A DNA stretch of 64,000 bases from Roseovarius spongiae (GCF_003651245.1 NZ_RAPE01000002.1:310001-374000), one strand, 5' to 3'. Positions 8,471-17,167 are shown, counted from the stretch's first letter. Notes: generated by a model not told the origin, from the sequence alone. Translations and numbers: made by a program.

Positions 8471-10213
8471 TCAGTAGTCGACCGGGGCGGACTCGCTTTC
8501 GCTTTCGGCGGTGAAGGTGACGTGCATCTCGTACCTGTCGGGCAGATCGTTGATCTCGAGCGTGCCGTCGAGCTGCGCGGCGAAGGATGCGATCAGCCGC
8601 GACCCGAGCCCCGTGCCCGCATCCGGGTTTTCCTCGGGGGTGGGCTGACGCCCGCGGGAGTTGATCACGCTCAGGCAGTATTCGCGATCGCCTTGGTGAT
8701 GCAGCACGATCTGTATCCAGGCGCCCGACTCGTCGCCGTGGCCGACGAACTTGACCGCGTTCATCGCCGCCTCGGTCGCGAGAAGGCAGAGCGGCACCGC
8801 CTGGTCGGCCGATATCTCGGCCGGGCTGAAATGCGTCGAGATGGATATGTGCTGACCGTCCTCGTCGAGGCTGCCGACCTTGACAAGCTGGCTGACGATC
8901 GAATCCAGCAACTCGTCGGCGGGGACGACCGATAGCTCGCGCGCGGCGTAGAGCGTGCGGTGGATCGCCGCCAGGGCCATCACCCGGTCCTGCACGCGAC
9001 GCAGGAGATTACGCGCCTCGAGGCTGTCGGCCTTGCGGATCTGCATGTTCATGATGCTTGAGATCAGTTGCAGGTTGTTCTTGACCCTGTGGTGTATCTC
9101 CTTGAGAAGTATCGTCTTTTCCGCGACGCTCTCTTCGCGCCGGCGTTCGTGTTCGGAAAGCTCGCGGGTCATCCTGCGGAACGCCTCGGCGACGATCTCG
9201 AACTCTTCGGGCGCGTTCTGAAGCTTCGCTTCGGAGAAATCCGTGCGCCCGGCGGTGTACATGCGCATCCAGTTGCGCAGCCGGTAGACATGGCGCACCG
9301 CAAGGCGGTTGATGCCGACATAGGCCACCGCCATCGCGACCAGCCACATCAGCAGCGGGAAATAGACGCTGATCATCGGCCCGACGCCCGGCAGCAGGTT
9401 GCCCTCGCGCGGCTCCCAGCTTCCGAGGCCATAGACGACGCCGTCCACGATCGGCACGATGGCGAAGTCGCGCACCAGCCCGGCGCGGTTCTTGCGCCGG
9501 AACGTCTGGGGCACGTCCCTGGCCAGATCGGACAGCTCCATGCCGGCGGGCAGCGCGGTCCGCCGTTCGTCGTCGAACGCCTCCGTGGCGAGGATTTCAC
9601 CCCTTGCCCCGAAAATGAGCAGTTCAACCGCCCGCCCCGGCGCTTCGAGCAGGGCGTTCGCGACCTCGTAAGGGATCGCGATCCAGACCGCCCCGAGGAA
9701 TTCCCCTTCCGCGACGAGCGGCACGCTCACGCTGAGAACCATGCGTCCGCTCAGGACCTCGCTGGAATGCGTGATGACGCGGGGTTCGTGGTCGGCGACG
9801 CTGTCGGCGATCATGTCGGCCTTGTCGATCGCGCCGCGCTGCCCGCTTGAGGTGCAGCGCAGTTCGTTCTGTTCGGTGATGTACCCGGCGAAAATGTACC
9901 GCGCATCCCGGGCGACCAGCTTTTCCAGCACTTGCCGGCAGATTTCCGGATCGTTGCGCAGCACGACCGTAGCCGAGGAAATCGCGCGCGCCGCGCCGAT
10001 CGCCGACTGGATCAGCTCGCGCTCGTCGGCAGTCATCGATTCGGTGTGCTGGGCCAGGGCGGTCCGGGACAGGTTGCGCGATTCCCGGAGCATCTTGGAC
10101 GACTGGTACACAGAGATGAGCGCGAGCGGCAGGATCGCGATGCTCAGGATCGCGATGATCTGGACCGCGAGACCCGCGCGCCCCCCGACCCTTGCCGCCC
10201 GCCGCCAGGGCAT
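8471..10213 (-). CDS. Membrane sensor histidine kinase, HisKA_2/HWE (PhyK-like)
   Basis: This 580-residue kinase probably phosphorylates PhyR to start the general stress response. N-terminal membrane helix about residues 14-36; a periplasmic sensor region of some 240 residues; a second helix about 275-300; a linker with a HAMP-like amphipathic pattern; then the phosphoacceptor helix with EIHHRVKNNLQLISS (H374/H375). The HATPase domain follows, with NAVKF and GTGLGSRLI (N and G boxes). The sequence is typical of the HisKA_2 class paired with PhyR. The start overlaps the ecfG stop (TGATG), so the kinase is the third gene of nepR-ecfG-kinase. The sensed signal is unknown. Confidence 0.88.
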   Translation of the reverse strand: MPWRRAARVGGRAGLAVQIIAILSIAILPLALISVYQSSKMLRESRNLSRTALAQHTESMTADERELIQSAIGAARAISSATVVLRNDPEICRQVLEKLVARDARYIFAGYITEQNELRCTSSGQRGAIDKADMIADSVADHEPRVITHSSEVLSGRMVLSVSVPLVAEGEFLGAVWIAIPYEVANALLEAPGRAVELLIFGARGEILATEAFDDERRTALPAGMELSDLARDVPQTFRRKNRAGLVRDFAIVPIVDGVVYGLGSWEPREGNLLPGVGPMISVYFPLLMWLVAMAVAYVGINRLAVRHVYRLRNWMRMYTAGRTDFSEAKLQNAPEEFEIVAEAFRRMTRELSEHERRREESVAEKTILLKEIHHRVKNNLQLISSIMNMQIRKADSLEARNLLRRVQDRVMALAAIHRTLYAARELSVVPADELLDSIVSQLVKVGSLDEDGQHISISTHFSPAEISADQAVPLCLLATEAAMNAVKFVGHGDESGAWIQIVLHHQGDREYCLSVINSRGRQPTPEENPDAGTGLGSRLIASFAAQLDGTLEINDLPDRYEMHVTFTAESESESAPVDY

Positions 10214-10767
10214 CAGGCCGAAGACCCTCCTGAAACCACGGCGCGCGTCGCCGCATCAGTCATTTCGATCTCTTCGTCGTCGTCCATGTCCATCAGTTCG
10301 GCGAGGCGCTTGCGGGCGCGGTTGGTGCGGCTCTTGATGGTGCCGATGGCGCAGTTGCACATCTCGGCCGCTTCCTCGTAGGAAAACCCTTCGGCGCCGA
10401 CCAGCACCAAGGCCTCGCGCTGTTCGTCGGTGAGCTGGGCGAAGGCTTCGCGAAAGTCGTTCATCGCGAGGCGTCCGTCGTGATGCGGTTTTTCCGAAAG
10501 CTGGTCCGCCATGATCCCGTCGGGATCCTCGACCTCGCGCTTGCGCTTGCGGTGCAGCGAATAATAGGTGTTGCGCAGGATCGTGAACAGCCAGGCGCGC
10601 AGGTTGGTGCCGGTCTCGAACTTGTCGAAATTGCTCCAAGCCTTCACGACCGCGTCCTGCACGAGGTCGTCAGCGGTGGCCGAATTGCGCGTCAGGCTCA
10701 TCGCGAAGGCGCGCAGCGCCGGCAGGTGAGTAACCAACTCATCCCTCGGGTCCATCTGTGTGGTCAC
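10213..10767 (-). CDS. ecfG: General stress response ECF sigma factor EcfG
   Basis: The 184-residue sigma factor has region 2 (DDLVQDAVVKAWSNFDKF, LRAWLFTILRNTYYS) and region 4 (LTDEQREALVLVGAEGFSYEEAA, then IGTIKSRTNRARKRL). It has the acidic C-terminal tail seen in EcfG (ECF15) members. It directs transcription from GGAAC-N16/17-CGTT promoters, five candidates of which are seen in this window. NepR holds it inactive until PhyR~P binds NepR. The start overlaps the nepR stop by four bases. It sits downstream of an EcfG-type promoter, so autoregulation is likely. Confidence 0.94.
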   Translation of the reverse strand: MTTQMDPRDELVTHLPALRAFAMSLTRNSATADDLVQDAVVKAWSNFDKFETGTNLRAWLFTILRNTYYSLHRKRKREVEDPDGIMADQLSEKPHHDGRLAMNDFREAFAQLTDEQREALVLVGAEGFSYEEAAEMCNCAIGTIKSRTNRARKRLAELMDMDDDEEIEMTDAATRAVVSGGSSA

Positions 10768-10943
10768 TGCTCCTGCCCATCCTCCGCCTCTTTCGGGCTC
10801 GCTCCCGCTTCGCTTTCCTTCAATTGCTGAAGCAACCGGGTAAAGCGATCCGGCACCTCTTCGTCGATTGTCTCCTTGTAGACACGCTGAAGGTTGCGGT
10901 CGATTTCCTGGTCCAAGCGAGAACCTCTCTTTTCTGTTGCCAT
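10764..10943 (-). CDS. nepR: Anti-sigma factor NepR
   Basis: NepR binds EcfG in unstressed cells and is sequestered by phosphorylated PhyR. The 59-residue protein shows the NepR core: LDQEIDRNLQRVYKETIDEEVPDRFTRLL split here as LDQEIDRNLQRVYKE and EEVPDRFTRLL. It has an acidic disordered tail. The reading frame is open further upstream to 11024, but that start would lie upstream of the predicted transcript start from the promoter at 11020-11045. ATG 10943 therefore fits both promoter and family length. Confidence 0.9.
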   Translation of the reverse strand: MATEKRGSRLDQEIDRNLQRVYKETIDEEVPDRFTRLLQQLKESEAGASPKEAEDGQEQ

Positions 10944-11012
10944 GATATATGCCAGCCTGCGTGTCGTCTGAAATTGCGGGGTGAGCGCGGCGCTTTTTTT
11001 TACATCGCTATC

Positions 11013-11038
11013 GGAACCTAACACCGCCGAGAACCGTT
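11013..11038 (+). promoter_or_regulatory. EcfG-type promoter of phyR
   Basis: GGAAC (11013-11017), a 17-base spacer, then CGTT (11035-11038). It points at phyR, which starts 46 bases later. It is interleaved with the oppositely oriented element at 11020-11045. Confidence 0.85.
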
Positions 11039-11045
11039 CGGTTCC
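11020..11045 (-). promoter_or_regulatory. EcfG-type promoter of nepR-ecfG-kinase
   Basis: On the minus strand GGAAC (11045-11041), a 17-base spacer, then TGTT (11023-11020), one mismatch from CGTT. It is placed about 75 bases upstream of nepR and overlaps the divergent phyR promoter almost completely, so one stretch of about 33 bases would serve both transcripts. Confidence 0.7.
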
Positions 11046-11084
11046 CGAGAATTACAAAAAAACCTGAAACACGTCGAGGACTTC

Positions 11085-11918
11085 ATGACAGAAACTGTGG
11101 GACAAACCAGCATCGCCGACGCCATAGGGCGGGAACTTCCCTATCTTCGCCGTTATGCGCGCGCGCTCACTGGAAGCCAGGAAACGGGCGACACCTACGC
11201 CGCCGCGACGCTCGAGGCGATCCTCGAGGATCGCAGCCTCTTCGAGCAAAGCACATCGCCCAAGATCGCCCTGTTCAAGGCGTTCAACGGGATCTGGGTC
11301 TCCTCGGGCGCCCCGGTCGAGGGGGCGAAGGGCGAACCGGGCGGCAGTTCCGGCTCTGCCGAGGATCGCGCGCAATGGCGCCTCGCCGGGCTGACCAAGA
11401 ACACCCGCGAGGTCCTGCTGCTGCACGCGATCGAGGGGCTGACCACCGAGCAGATCGGCGAGGTTATCGGCGTTTCCGGCAATGAGGCGCGCGAGCTGCT
11501 GGACATCGCCCGCTCCGAGATGTCGAAGGCCGTGGCCGGGCGCATCATGGTGATCGAGGACGAGGCCATCATCGCGATGGACATCATGGCCATCGTCGAG
11601 CAGATGGGCCACACCGTCACCGGCAACGCCCGCACGCGCGACGCGGCGGTCGAACTGGCGCGCAAGGATCCGCCCGACATGATCCTCGCCGATATCCAGT
11701 TGGCCGACAAATCCTCGGGGATCGACGCGGTGGCGCATATCCTGAAGGAACATGGCGACGTGCCGGTGGTGTTCATCACCGCCTTCCCCGAACGCCTGCT
11801 GACCGGGGAACGGCCCGAACCCGCCTTCCTGATCACCAAGCCCTACTCGGAAGAGCAGGTTCTCTCGGCGGTCAGTCAGGCGATGTTCTTCTCGAGCACC
11901 GAGACGCTGCTGACCTGA
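11085..11918 (+). CDS. phyR: General stress response regulator PhyR (sigma-like domain plus receiver)
   Basis: This 277-residue anti-anti-sigma factor has a sigma-like N-terminal half (about 1-140: helix with LPYLRRYARALTGS, later LTTEQIGEVIGVSGNEA, mimicking sigma regions 2 and 4). A receiver domain follows (about 153-265) with the acidic pair in VIEDEA, phosphoacceptor D203 in ILADIQL and conserved K252 in ITKPYS. When phosphorylated it releases the sigma-like domain to capture NepR and so frees EcfG. ATG 11085 follows GAGGACTTC. It is divergent from nepR-ecfG-kinase, the usual arrangement. Confidence 0.96.
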   Translation: MTETVGQTSIADAIGRELPYLRRYARALTGSQETGDTYAAATLEAILEDRSLFEQSTSPKIALFKAFNGIWVSSGAPVEGAKGEPGGSSGSAEDRAQWRLAGLTKNTREVLLLHAIEGLTTEQIGEVIGVSGNEARELLDIARSEMSKAVAGRIMVIEDEAIIAMDIMAIVEQMGHTVTGNARTRDAAVELARKDPPDMILADIQLADKSSGIDAVAHILKEHGDVPVVFITAFPERLLTGERPEPAFLITKPYSEEQVLSAVSQAMFFSSTETLLT

Positions 11919-11929
11919 TTCGGTTGCTC

Positions 11930-11954
11930 GGAACCAATGACCATGGCGGGCGTT
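11930..11954 (+). promoter_or_regulatory. EcfG-type promoter of the DUF883/holin-like pair
   Basis: GGAAC (11930-11934), 16 bases, CGTT (11951-11954), followed by the DUF883 gene at 11997. It lies immediately after the phyR stop, so the pair is likely induced by the same sigma factor. Confidence 0.8.
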
Positions 11955-11996
11955 CACCCGCCGATAATCGGCCGATTAATCAAAGGAGCATAAAGC

Positions 11997-12311
11997 ATGG
12001 CAAGCAATTCGGACAAGGTGACGGTGGACGACCTGAGCAAGCAGATCGAGACGCTCAAGAGCGATATCGGCGCGATCACCACGATCCTGTCGGACCTCGG
12101 CATGCAGAAGGGCAGCGAAGCCCAGCAGCGGGTGCGCGACGCGGCCCTGCACGCAAGGGAGCGCGGCGAGGCGCATCTGCACGACATGCAGGCCCGCGCC
12201 GAGGATCTCGGGTCGCAGGCGGCGAACGCGGTGCGTCAGCAACCCGCCACCGCCGTCGGTCTGGCCGTCGGGTTCGGATTCCTCGTCGGCCTTCTGACCA
12301 GCCGGAAGTAA
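11997..12311 (+). CDS. DUF883 family (ElaB/YqjD-like) membrane-anchored protein
   Basis: The protein is 104 residues. It has a charged helical N-terminal part (LSKQIETLKSDIGAITTILS), a long amphipathic helix rich in Ala/Glu/Arg, and a C-terminal helix QPATAVGLAVGFGFLVGLL followed by SRK, the tail anchor of DUF883. The enteric relatives ElaB and YqjD are stress- and stationary-phase-induced inner-membrane proteins associated with ribosomes. That role is not shown here. The start follows AAGGAGCATAAAGC. It is cotranscribed with the next gene under an EcfG-type promoter. Confidence 0.85.
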   Translation: MASNSDKVTVDDLSKQIETLKSDIGAITTILSDLGMQKGSEAQQRVRDAALHARERGEAHLHDMQARAEDLGSQAANAVRQQPATAVGLAVGFGFLVGLLTSRK

Positions 12312-12315
12312 GCGG

Positions 12316-12672
12316 ATGACGCCCATGGTTGATGCGGTCTCGCGGCAGGCGCGCGAGGCGGTCGCGATGACTGCGCTCGGGCTTGCCGGGGGGCTGCTGC
12401 TGATCGTCGGAATGGCGTTTCTAACGGTCGCGCTCTGGATTTTCTTGGCGGCGGCGGAAAGCGCGCTGATCGCGGCGCTGGTCATCGGGCTGCTTTACGT
12501 GGGGCTGGGGCTTATACTGTTCGCGGTCGCCTCGGCCCGCCGCCGCCGCGCCGAAAGACGCGCGGCTCTCGCCGCGGCGCAGACGCCCAAGAGCTCGCCC
12601 TTGATGCAGGTGGCCGAGGGCTTCGCCATCGGTATGCAGGCCGGCCGCGCGGCGCGCTCTCGCCCCAAGTGA
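12316..12672 (+). CDS. Phage holin family (holin-X/YqjE-like) small membrane protein
   Basis: The protein is 118 residues, with two long hydrophobic helices (about 19-45 and 50-72) separated by a short turn. A very basic stretch RRRRAERRA and a cytoplasmic tail follow. It resembles the holin-X/YqjE-like proteins that accompany DUF883 proteins. These are not lytic phage holins despite the family name. It starts four bases after the DUF883 stop and converges with the HAD gene with a six-base gap. Confidence 0.75.
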   Translation: MTPMVDAVSRQAREAVAMTALGLAGGLLLIVGMAFLTVALWIFLAAAESALIAALVIGLLYVGLGLILFAVASARRRRAERRAALAAAQTPKSSPLMQVAEGFAIGMQAGRAARSRPK

Positions 12673-12678
12673 GCGGGT

Positions 12679-13605
12679 TCAGATCGCGTCCACCACGAAA
12701 TCGGGCGCGATCCCCGAACGCCGGATCGCGTCCGCGACATCGAGCCCGGCCAGCGCGCCGCGCGCGGTGACGAGCGCGGTCGCGAACCCGGCCTGCTGGC
12801 CGCCGAGGATGTCGGTGTGCAGCGTATCGCCCACCATCAGCACGCGCCCGGGGGCCGGCGGCCGGGCGCGCCGCGCCAGCGCGAGATCGAAGATGTCCGG
12901 GAACGGTTTGCCTAGGAATTCGGGCGCGACCCCCGTCGCATCGGCCAGCGCGTGCGCGAACCAGCCGGGTTCGCGCGACAGGCCAGTTTCGCGGGGCGCG
13001 ACCAGGTCGGGATTGCCGACGAGGACCGGGCGGGGATGGGCGCGCACCGCGTCCTCCAGCAAAGCCTGGCGCGCGTTCGTCCAGCCGTCCGAGCCGATCA
13101 GCAGGAAGCCCTCGGCGCGGGCGTAGTCCTCGGGGGCGTCGGTCAGTATGGAGTGGTCGAGCCCGGAGAACTCCGCGGTATCCGCCTGCGGGTTCAGCAT
13201 CATGCCCCAGCGGCGGTTCGGCTCGCGCGTCAGCCGGTCCAGCAGGGCCTCGCGGCTGGTCACGACCTCTTCGGGCGCGAAATCGAAGCCGAGCGCGGCG
13301 TAGCGGGCCATCATGCGGCTCTTGGGGTAGGCGGCGGAGTTCGACGCTACCGCCACCGCCTTGCCCATGCCGCGCAGCGCCGCGATGGCGTCCGCCGCGC
13401 CGGGAATGGCGGTCTCCCCGACGTTCAGCACCCCATAAGCGTCGAACAGGATCAGATCGAACGGGGTGACGATGTCGAGGAACCGGGCCGGCGTCGCAAG
13501 CCCCTGCCGCGCGGCCGCGGGCAGGCGGTGGCGCAGCCTGAGATAGGCGGCGAACGCCTCGGCGGGATCGACGGGGGTGGGGGCGTCGGGCGCGAGAGCG
13601 TTCAC
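12679..13605 (-). CDS. HAD-superfamily class IIA phosphatase (TIGR01459-like)
   Basis: The protein is 308 residues. Motif I is ILFDAYGVLNVGET, with the nucleophile Asp. Motif II region is VAVASNSAAYPKS. The C2 cap is typical of NagD-like HAD-IIA proteins. The lysine motif is in LGKPFPDIFD and motif IV in LMVGDTLHTDILGG. The second residue pattern of motif I (DAY) is as in NagD relatives. The start overlaps phnE by four bases, so it is the last gene of the phnD-C-E-E operon. It may dephosphorylate a sugar phosphate or a compound imported by the transporter (inference). Confidence 0.85.
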   Translation of the reverse strand: MNALAPDAPTPVDPAEAFAAYLRLRHRLPAAARQGLATPARFLDIVTPFDLILFDAYGVLNVGETAIPGAADAIAALRGMGKAVAVASNSAAYPKSRMMARYAALGFDFAPEEVVTSREALLDRLTREPNRRWGMMLNPQADTAEFSGLDHSILTDAPEDYARAEGFLLIGSDGWTNARQALLEDAVRAHPRPVLVGNPDLVAPRETGLSREPGWFAHALADATGVAPEFLGKPFPDIFDLALARRARPPAPGRVLMVGDTLHTDILGGQQAGFATALVTARGALAGLDVADAIRRSGIAPDFVVDAI

Positions 13606-14411
13606 AGTATGCGCCGCCTCAGGAACGCCGAGACGATCTCGCCCAGCACCACCAGCGCAATGATGGCGAGCAGGATCGTCGCGACCTCGGGCCAGTTGAA
13701 TGTATCGATCGCACCCTGCAGGATGATGCCGATGCCGCCCGCACCGACGAGGCCGAGTACGGTGGATTCGCGCAGGTTGATGTCCCAGCGCAGGATCGAC
13801 ACCGCCCAGAAGGTCGGCATGACCTGCGGGATGATTGCGTAGACGATCACCTTGAAGCGCGAGGCGCCCGTCGCCTCCAGCGCCTCGACCGGGCGCTGGT
13901 CGATCTCCTCGATCGCCTCACCCAGCAGTTTGCCGATGAACCCGATGGAGCGGAACATGATCGCCACGATCCCGGCGACGATGCCGGGGCCGAAGATGGC
14001 GACGAACAGAAGCGCCCAGATGATCGTGTTGACCGAGCGCGACGTGACGAGGATCAGCCGCCCCAGCCACAGCGTCGCGCGGTTGGGCGTGGTGTTCTGC
14101 GCGGCGATATAGGCCACCGGCAGCGACAGCAGCACGGCGAGCGCGGTGGCGAAGGTGGCGATGTTCACCGTCTCCCAGAGCACCCGCAGGATGGTGGCGA
14201 GGTTGCTCGGGTCCGGCGGGTACATCCGCCCGAAAAGGTCGCCGATCTGCTCGGGCGCGCTCCAGACCCAGGGCCAGATCACCTCGATCGAGGTAAGCGC
14301 CCACATGATGGCCAGCGCGCAGAACGCGAGCGCGCCCCAGCGCGCCAGCTTCTGGCGCGGAGTGAAGCGCGTCCATTCGTCGCGGCCGAATTCTTCGCGG
14401 ATCGAACTCAT
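13602..14411 (-). CDS. phnE: Phosphonate/phosphite-type ABC transporter permease PhnE (second copy)
   Basis: The protein is 269 residues. It has an N-terminal membrane helix after a basic start, then the MetI-like permease core with the EAA loop in EEIDQRPVEALEATGAS. PhnE-typical segments are NINLRESTVLGLVGAGGIG-like: here DINLRESTVLGLVGAGGIG and FNWPEVATILL. It pairs with the preceding permease to form the membrane channel for PhnC and PhnD. Overlap with both neighbours is four bases (ATGA) each. Confidence 0.9.
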   Translation of the reverse strand: MSSIREEFGRDEWTRFTPRQKLARWGALAFCALAIMWALTSIEVIWPWVWSAPEQIGDLFGRMYPPDPSNLATILRVLWETVNIATFATALAVLLSLPVAYIAAQNTTPNRATLWLGRLILVTSRSVNTIIWALLFVAIFGPGIVAGIVAIMFRSIGFIGKLLGEAIEEIDQRPVEALEATGASRFKVIVYAIIPQVMPTFWAVSILRWDINLRESTVLGLVGAGGIGIILQGAIDTFNWPEVATILLAIIALVVLGEIVSAFLRRRIL

Positions 14412-15205
14412 TGGATGCGTTTCCGGATGACGCCGCTCACCGCCTCGGAGACGAGGATCACGGCGACGATGACGATGGTGATGGCGAGCGCGAAGTCGTA
14501 GTCATAGCGTCCGAACGCGTTGGCGAGCGTCGCGCCGATCCCGCCCGCCCCGACGATGCCCACCACGGCCGAGGCGCGCAGGTTCGAATCGAGCTGGTAG
14601 ATGCTCAGCCCGATCTGGCGCGGCAGGATCTGCGGGAAGATCGCGTAGAACAGCGTCGACAGATAGGGCGCGCCGGCGGCGCGCATCGCCTCGACCTGGC
14701 CGAAGTCGATCTCCTCGATCCGCTCGGCCAGCATCTTGGCGACGAAGCCGATGGAATAGACGATCAGCGTCAGCACCCCGGCGAAAGGGCCGAAGCCCAC
14801 CGCCTTGACGAACAGGATCGCGACGATCACCGGGTGGAAGCTGCGCGCGACGATGACGATGGCCCGCCCGAGATAGAAGACGGGCAGGGGCGCGATGTTG
14901 CGCGCGGCCATGAAGGCGATGGGGATCGACAGGACCACCCCGCCCGCCGTCGCCAGCACCGCGATCTTGAGGCTTTCGAGAAAGCCGTCGATCAGCAGCC
15001 CGCTGCGCGCAAAGCTGGGCGGGAAGGCGCCGCCAAAGATGCGCCCGGCGCGGGTGATCCCCTGGGCGACGCGGTCCCAGTCGATGGGCATGGTCAGCCC
15101 GACCCAGACGAAATAGCCGATCACGCCAAGATAGACCGTCCAGCGCAGCGCCGGGTTGGCGATGAAGGGCGGCTTCCTCCAGGTATCGCGCGGCGCCGTG
15201 CTCAT
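14408..15205 (-). CDS. phnE: Phosphonate/phosphite-type ABC transporter permease PhnE (first copy)
   Basis: The protein is 265 residues. A first helix lies near residues 25-45, then the MetI-like core with the coupling loop EEIDFGQVEAMRAAGAP. The C-terminal segment holds LDSNLRASAVVGIVGAGGIG and FGRYDYDFAL. The homologous second permease follows with an ATGA overlap, giving a heterodimeric permease. Both PhnE proteins keep the coupling loop, so both probably contact PhnC. Confidence 0.9.
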   Translation of the reverse strand: MSTAPRDTWRKPPFIANPALRWTVYLGVIGYFVWVGLTMPIDWDRVAQGITRAGRIFGGAFPPSFARSGLLIDGFLESLKIAVLATAGGVVLSIPIAFMAARNIAPLPVFYLGRAIVIVARSFHPVIVAILFVKAVGFGPFAGVLTLIVYSIGFVAKMLAERIEEIDFGQVEAMRAAGAPYLSTLFYAIFPQILPRQIGLSIYQLDSNLRASAVVGIVGAGGIGATLANAFGRYDYDFALAITIVIVAVILVSEAVSGVIRKRIQ

Positions 15206-15981
15206 GACGCGGCGGCCGCATCGGCGCCGGTGCGGTCCGCATGCGGGCTGCCAGCGTAGATTTCGTCCATCGCCGCCTGGTCGAGCTGCGCCGGCCTGTC
15301 GTCAAAGATGATGCGGCCATAGCGCATGCCGACGATGCGGTCGGTGTATTGCTTGGCCTCGGTGACGTTGTGGATGTTGATCAGCACCGGCAGTTTCAGC
15401 TCCCCGGCGAGGTCGCGCAGAAGGCCCATGATCTGCTCGGACGTCTTGGGATCGAGCGAGGCGGTGGGTTCGTCCGCCAGCAGGATATCGGGATTCTGCA
15501 TCAGCGCGCGCACGACGCCGACCCGCTGGCGCTCCCCGCCCGAAAGCTGGTCGGCGCGGGTGTCGGCGTAATGGGCGATGCCGACGCGCTCCATCAGCTC
15601 GTAGGCGCGGCGGATATCGGCGCGCGGATAGCGCCGGGAAACGGCCGCCCAGGTCGAGATATAGCCCAGCCGCCCGGACTGGACGTTCTCCATCACCGTC
15701 AGCCGGTCGACGAGGTTGAACCCCTGGAACACCATGCCGATCTTGCGCCGCGCCGCGCGCAGCGCCTTGCCGCGCAGGGTGGTGAGCTCGGTCCCGTTGA
15801 GGTTGATCGATCCCGAGGTCGGCTCGACCAGGCGGTTGATGCAGCGCAGGAGCGTGCTCTTGCCCGCGCCCGACGAGCCGATGATCGACACGACGCTTTC
15901 GCCCTCGATGGTGAGGTCGAGATTCTTGAGGACCGGATCGCCGCTGCCGTAGCGTTTGACGAGGTCGGTGATCTTCAGCAT
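15202..15981 (-). CDS. phnC: Phosphonate/phosphite-type ABC transporter ATPase PhnC
   Basis: The 259-residue ATPase has Walker A GSSGAGKST, a Q-loop in GMVFQGFNLVDRLTVMENV, signature LSGGERQRVGVVRAL, Walker B ILLADEPTASLD and switch His in INIHNVTEAKQYTDRIVGMR. These match PhnC. The start MLKITDLVKRYGSG at 15981 is the family N-terminus; upstream in-frame codons are unlikely to be translated. It overlaps the first phnE by four bases. Confidence 0.92.
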   Translation of the reverse strand: MLKITDLVKRYGSGDPVLKNLDLTIEGESVVSIIGSSGAGKSTLLRCINRLVEPTSGSINLNGTELTTLRGKALRAARRKIGMVFQGFNLVDRLTVMENVQSGRLGYISTWAAVSRRYPRADIRRAYELMERVGIAHYADTRADQLSGGERQRVGVVRALMQNPDILLADEPTASLDPKTSEQIMGLLRDLAGELKLPVLINIHNVTEAKQYTDRIVGMRYGRIIFDDRPAQLDQAAMDEIYAGSPHADRTGADAAAAS

Positions 15982-16034
15982 GGAAACGCTTTCATTGCGG
16001 GCCGGTCGCATGGACCGGCCCCGGCAGGGTGTCA

Positions 16035-17018
16035 TTATTCCGCGGCGAGACCCTGCGGCGTGTATTCGACGCCGTTGGCCTTCTGGATCTGGCGGATGAC
16101 CTTCCACTGGTCCTTGTAGGTGATCGGAACGAACTTGCTCACGCCGGTGAATTCCTCGCCAAGCGCGGTGCCCTCGAAATCGAAGCTGAAGAACGCCTCC
16201 TTGATCTTCTCCTGCAACTCGGGCGCGAGGTCATGCGCCATGCCGTAGGAGGTGGTCGGGAACGGGTCGCTTTCCCAGACGATGCGTACTTCCTCGGGAT
16301 CGTAGAGCCCGCGCTCGGCCATGCGCACGACAACCTCCGAGGCGACCGGCGCAGCGTCGTAGTCGCCCGCGACGACGCCCAGCATCGACTGGTCGTGGCT
16401 GCCCGAATAGGTCACTTCGTAATCCTCGTCCGGCACCACGCCGAGATCGGGAAAGAGCGCGCGCGGCGCGAGGTTGCCCGAGTTCGACGTCGGCGAGGTA
16501 TGCGCGACACGCTTGCCCGCCAGGTCCGACATCTCCTGGATGTCGCTGTCAGCCTGGGTATAGACCTGCAAGGTGTAGCCGAAGGTGCCGTCGTCGCTGC
16601 CCATGATGGCGAAGGGCACATCCCCCGCAAGGTTCACCGCGAACGGCGTCGGCCCGGTGGAAAAGCCCGCGATATGCAGCCTTCCCGAGCGCATCGCCTC
16701 GACCTCGGCCGAGTTGGACTGCACGGCGAAGAATTGCACGTCCTTGCCGGTCACTTCTTCGAGATGCTCGATGAAGGGGTTCCAGATGTCTTCGTAGATC
16801 GCCGGATCCTCGACCGGAGTATAGGCGAAGACGAGCGTATCCGGGTTCTTGAGCTTGGCCGGATCGGTCGGCGTGTCGGCGACGAGATCGCCATCGGCGT
16901 CGCAATACATCGCGTCCAGCGCGCCGCGATCGGGGCAGTCGTCCTGCGCGAACGCGCCGTTCGCCGCGATGGCGAGCGCGGCCAGCAGACCGCCTGCGGT
17001 GATGTTTTTCGTGAGCAT
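16035..17018 (-). CDS. phnD: Phosphonate/phosphite-type ABC transporter substrate-binding protein PhnD
   Basis: The protein is 327 residues with a signal peptide (about 1-24, ending GAFAQ). The mature periplasmic protein has PhnD features: FAYTPVEDP, VQFFAVQSNSAEVEAMRSG, and the phosphonate-contacting SPTSNSGNLAPRALF segment. A strong GGGAGGAAAAC site precedes the start. It is the first gene of phnD-phnC-phnE-phnE-HAD. The ligand may be a phosphonate, phosphite or phosphate ester. No C-P lyase (phnG-M) or phosphonatase gene is seen nearby. Confidence 0.92.
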   Translation of the reverse strand: MLTKNITAGGLLAALAIAANGAFAQDDCPDRGALDAMYCDADGDLVADTPTDPAKLKNPDTLVFAYTPVEDPAIYEDIWNPFIEHLEEVTGKDVQFFAVQSNSAEVEAMRSGRLHIAGFSTGPTPFAVNLAGDVPFAIMGSDDGTFGYTLQVYTQADSDIQEMSDLAGKRVAHTSPTSNSGNLAPRALFPDLGVVPDEDYEVTYSGSHDQSMLGVVAGDYDAAPVASEVVVRMAERGLYDPEEVRIVWESDPFPTTSYGMAHDLAPELQEKIKEAFFSFDFEGTALGEEFTGVSKFVPITYKDQWKVIRQIQKANGVEYTPQGLAAE

Positions 17019-17167
17019 GTTTTCCTCCCTGATTGAGTCCCGCCGTCTCTGCGCGGGCGCTTCGCGCCGATACGATCACCAATATCCGCGCTTTGCAACA
17101 TTTCCCGTGGGTCTCCCGGCGTCATCCGTGGGCGGCGCGCCGCTGCGCCCTGCGATATGGCCGGGCG

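Noticed and set aside
12316..12672. Phage lysis holin
   Set aside because: The family name is misleading; the gene is paired with DUF883 under a stress promoter and no endolysin is near.
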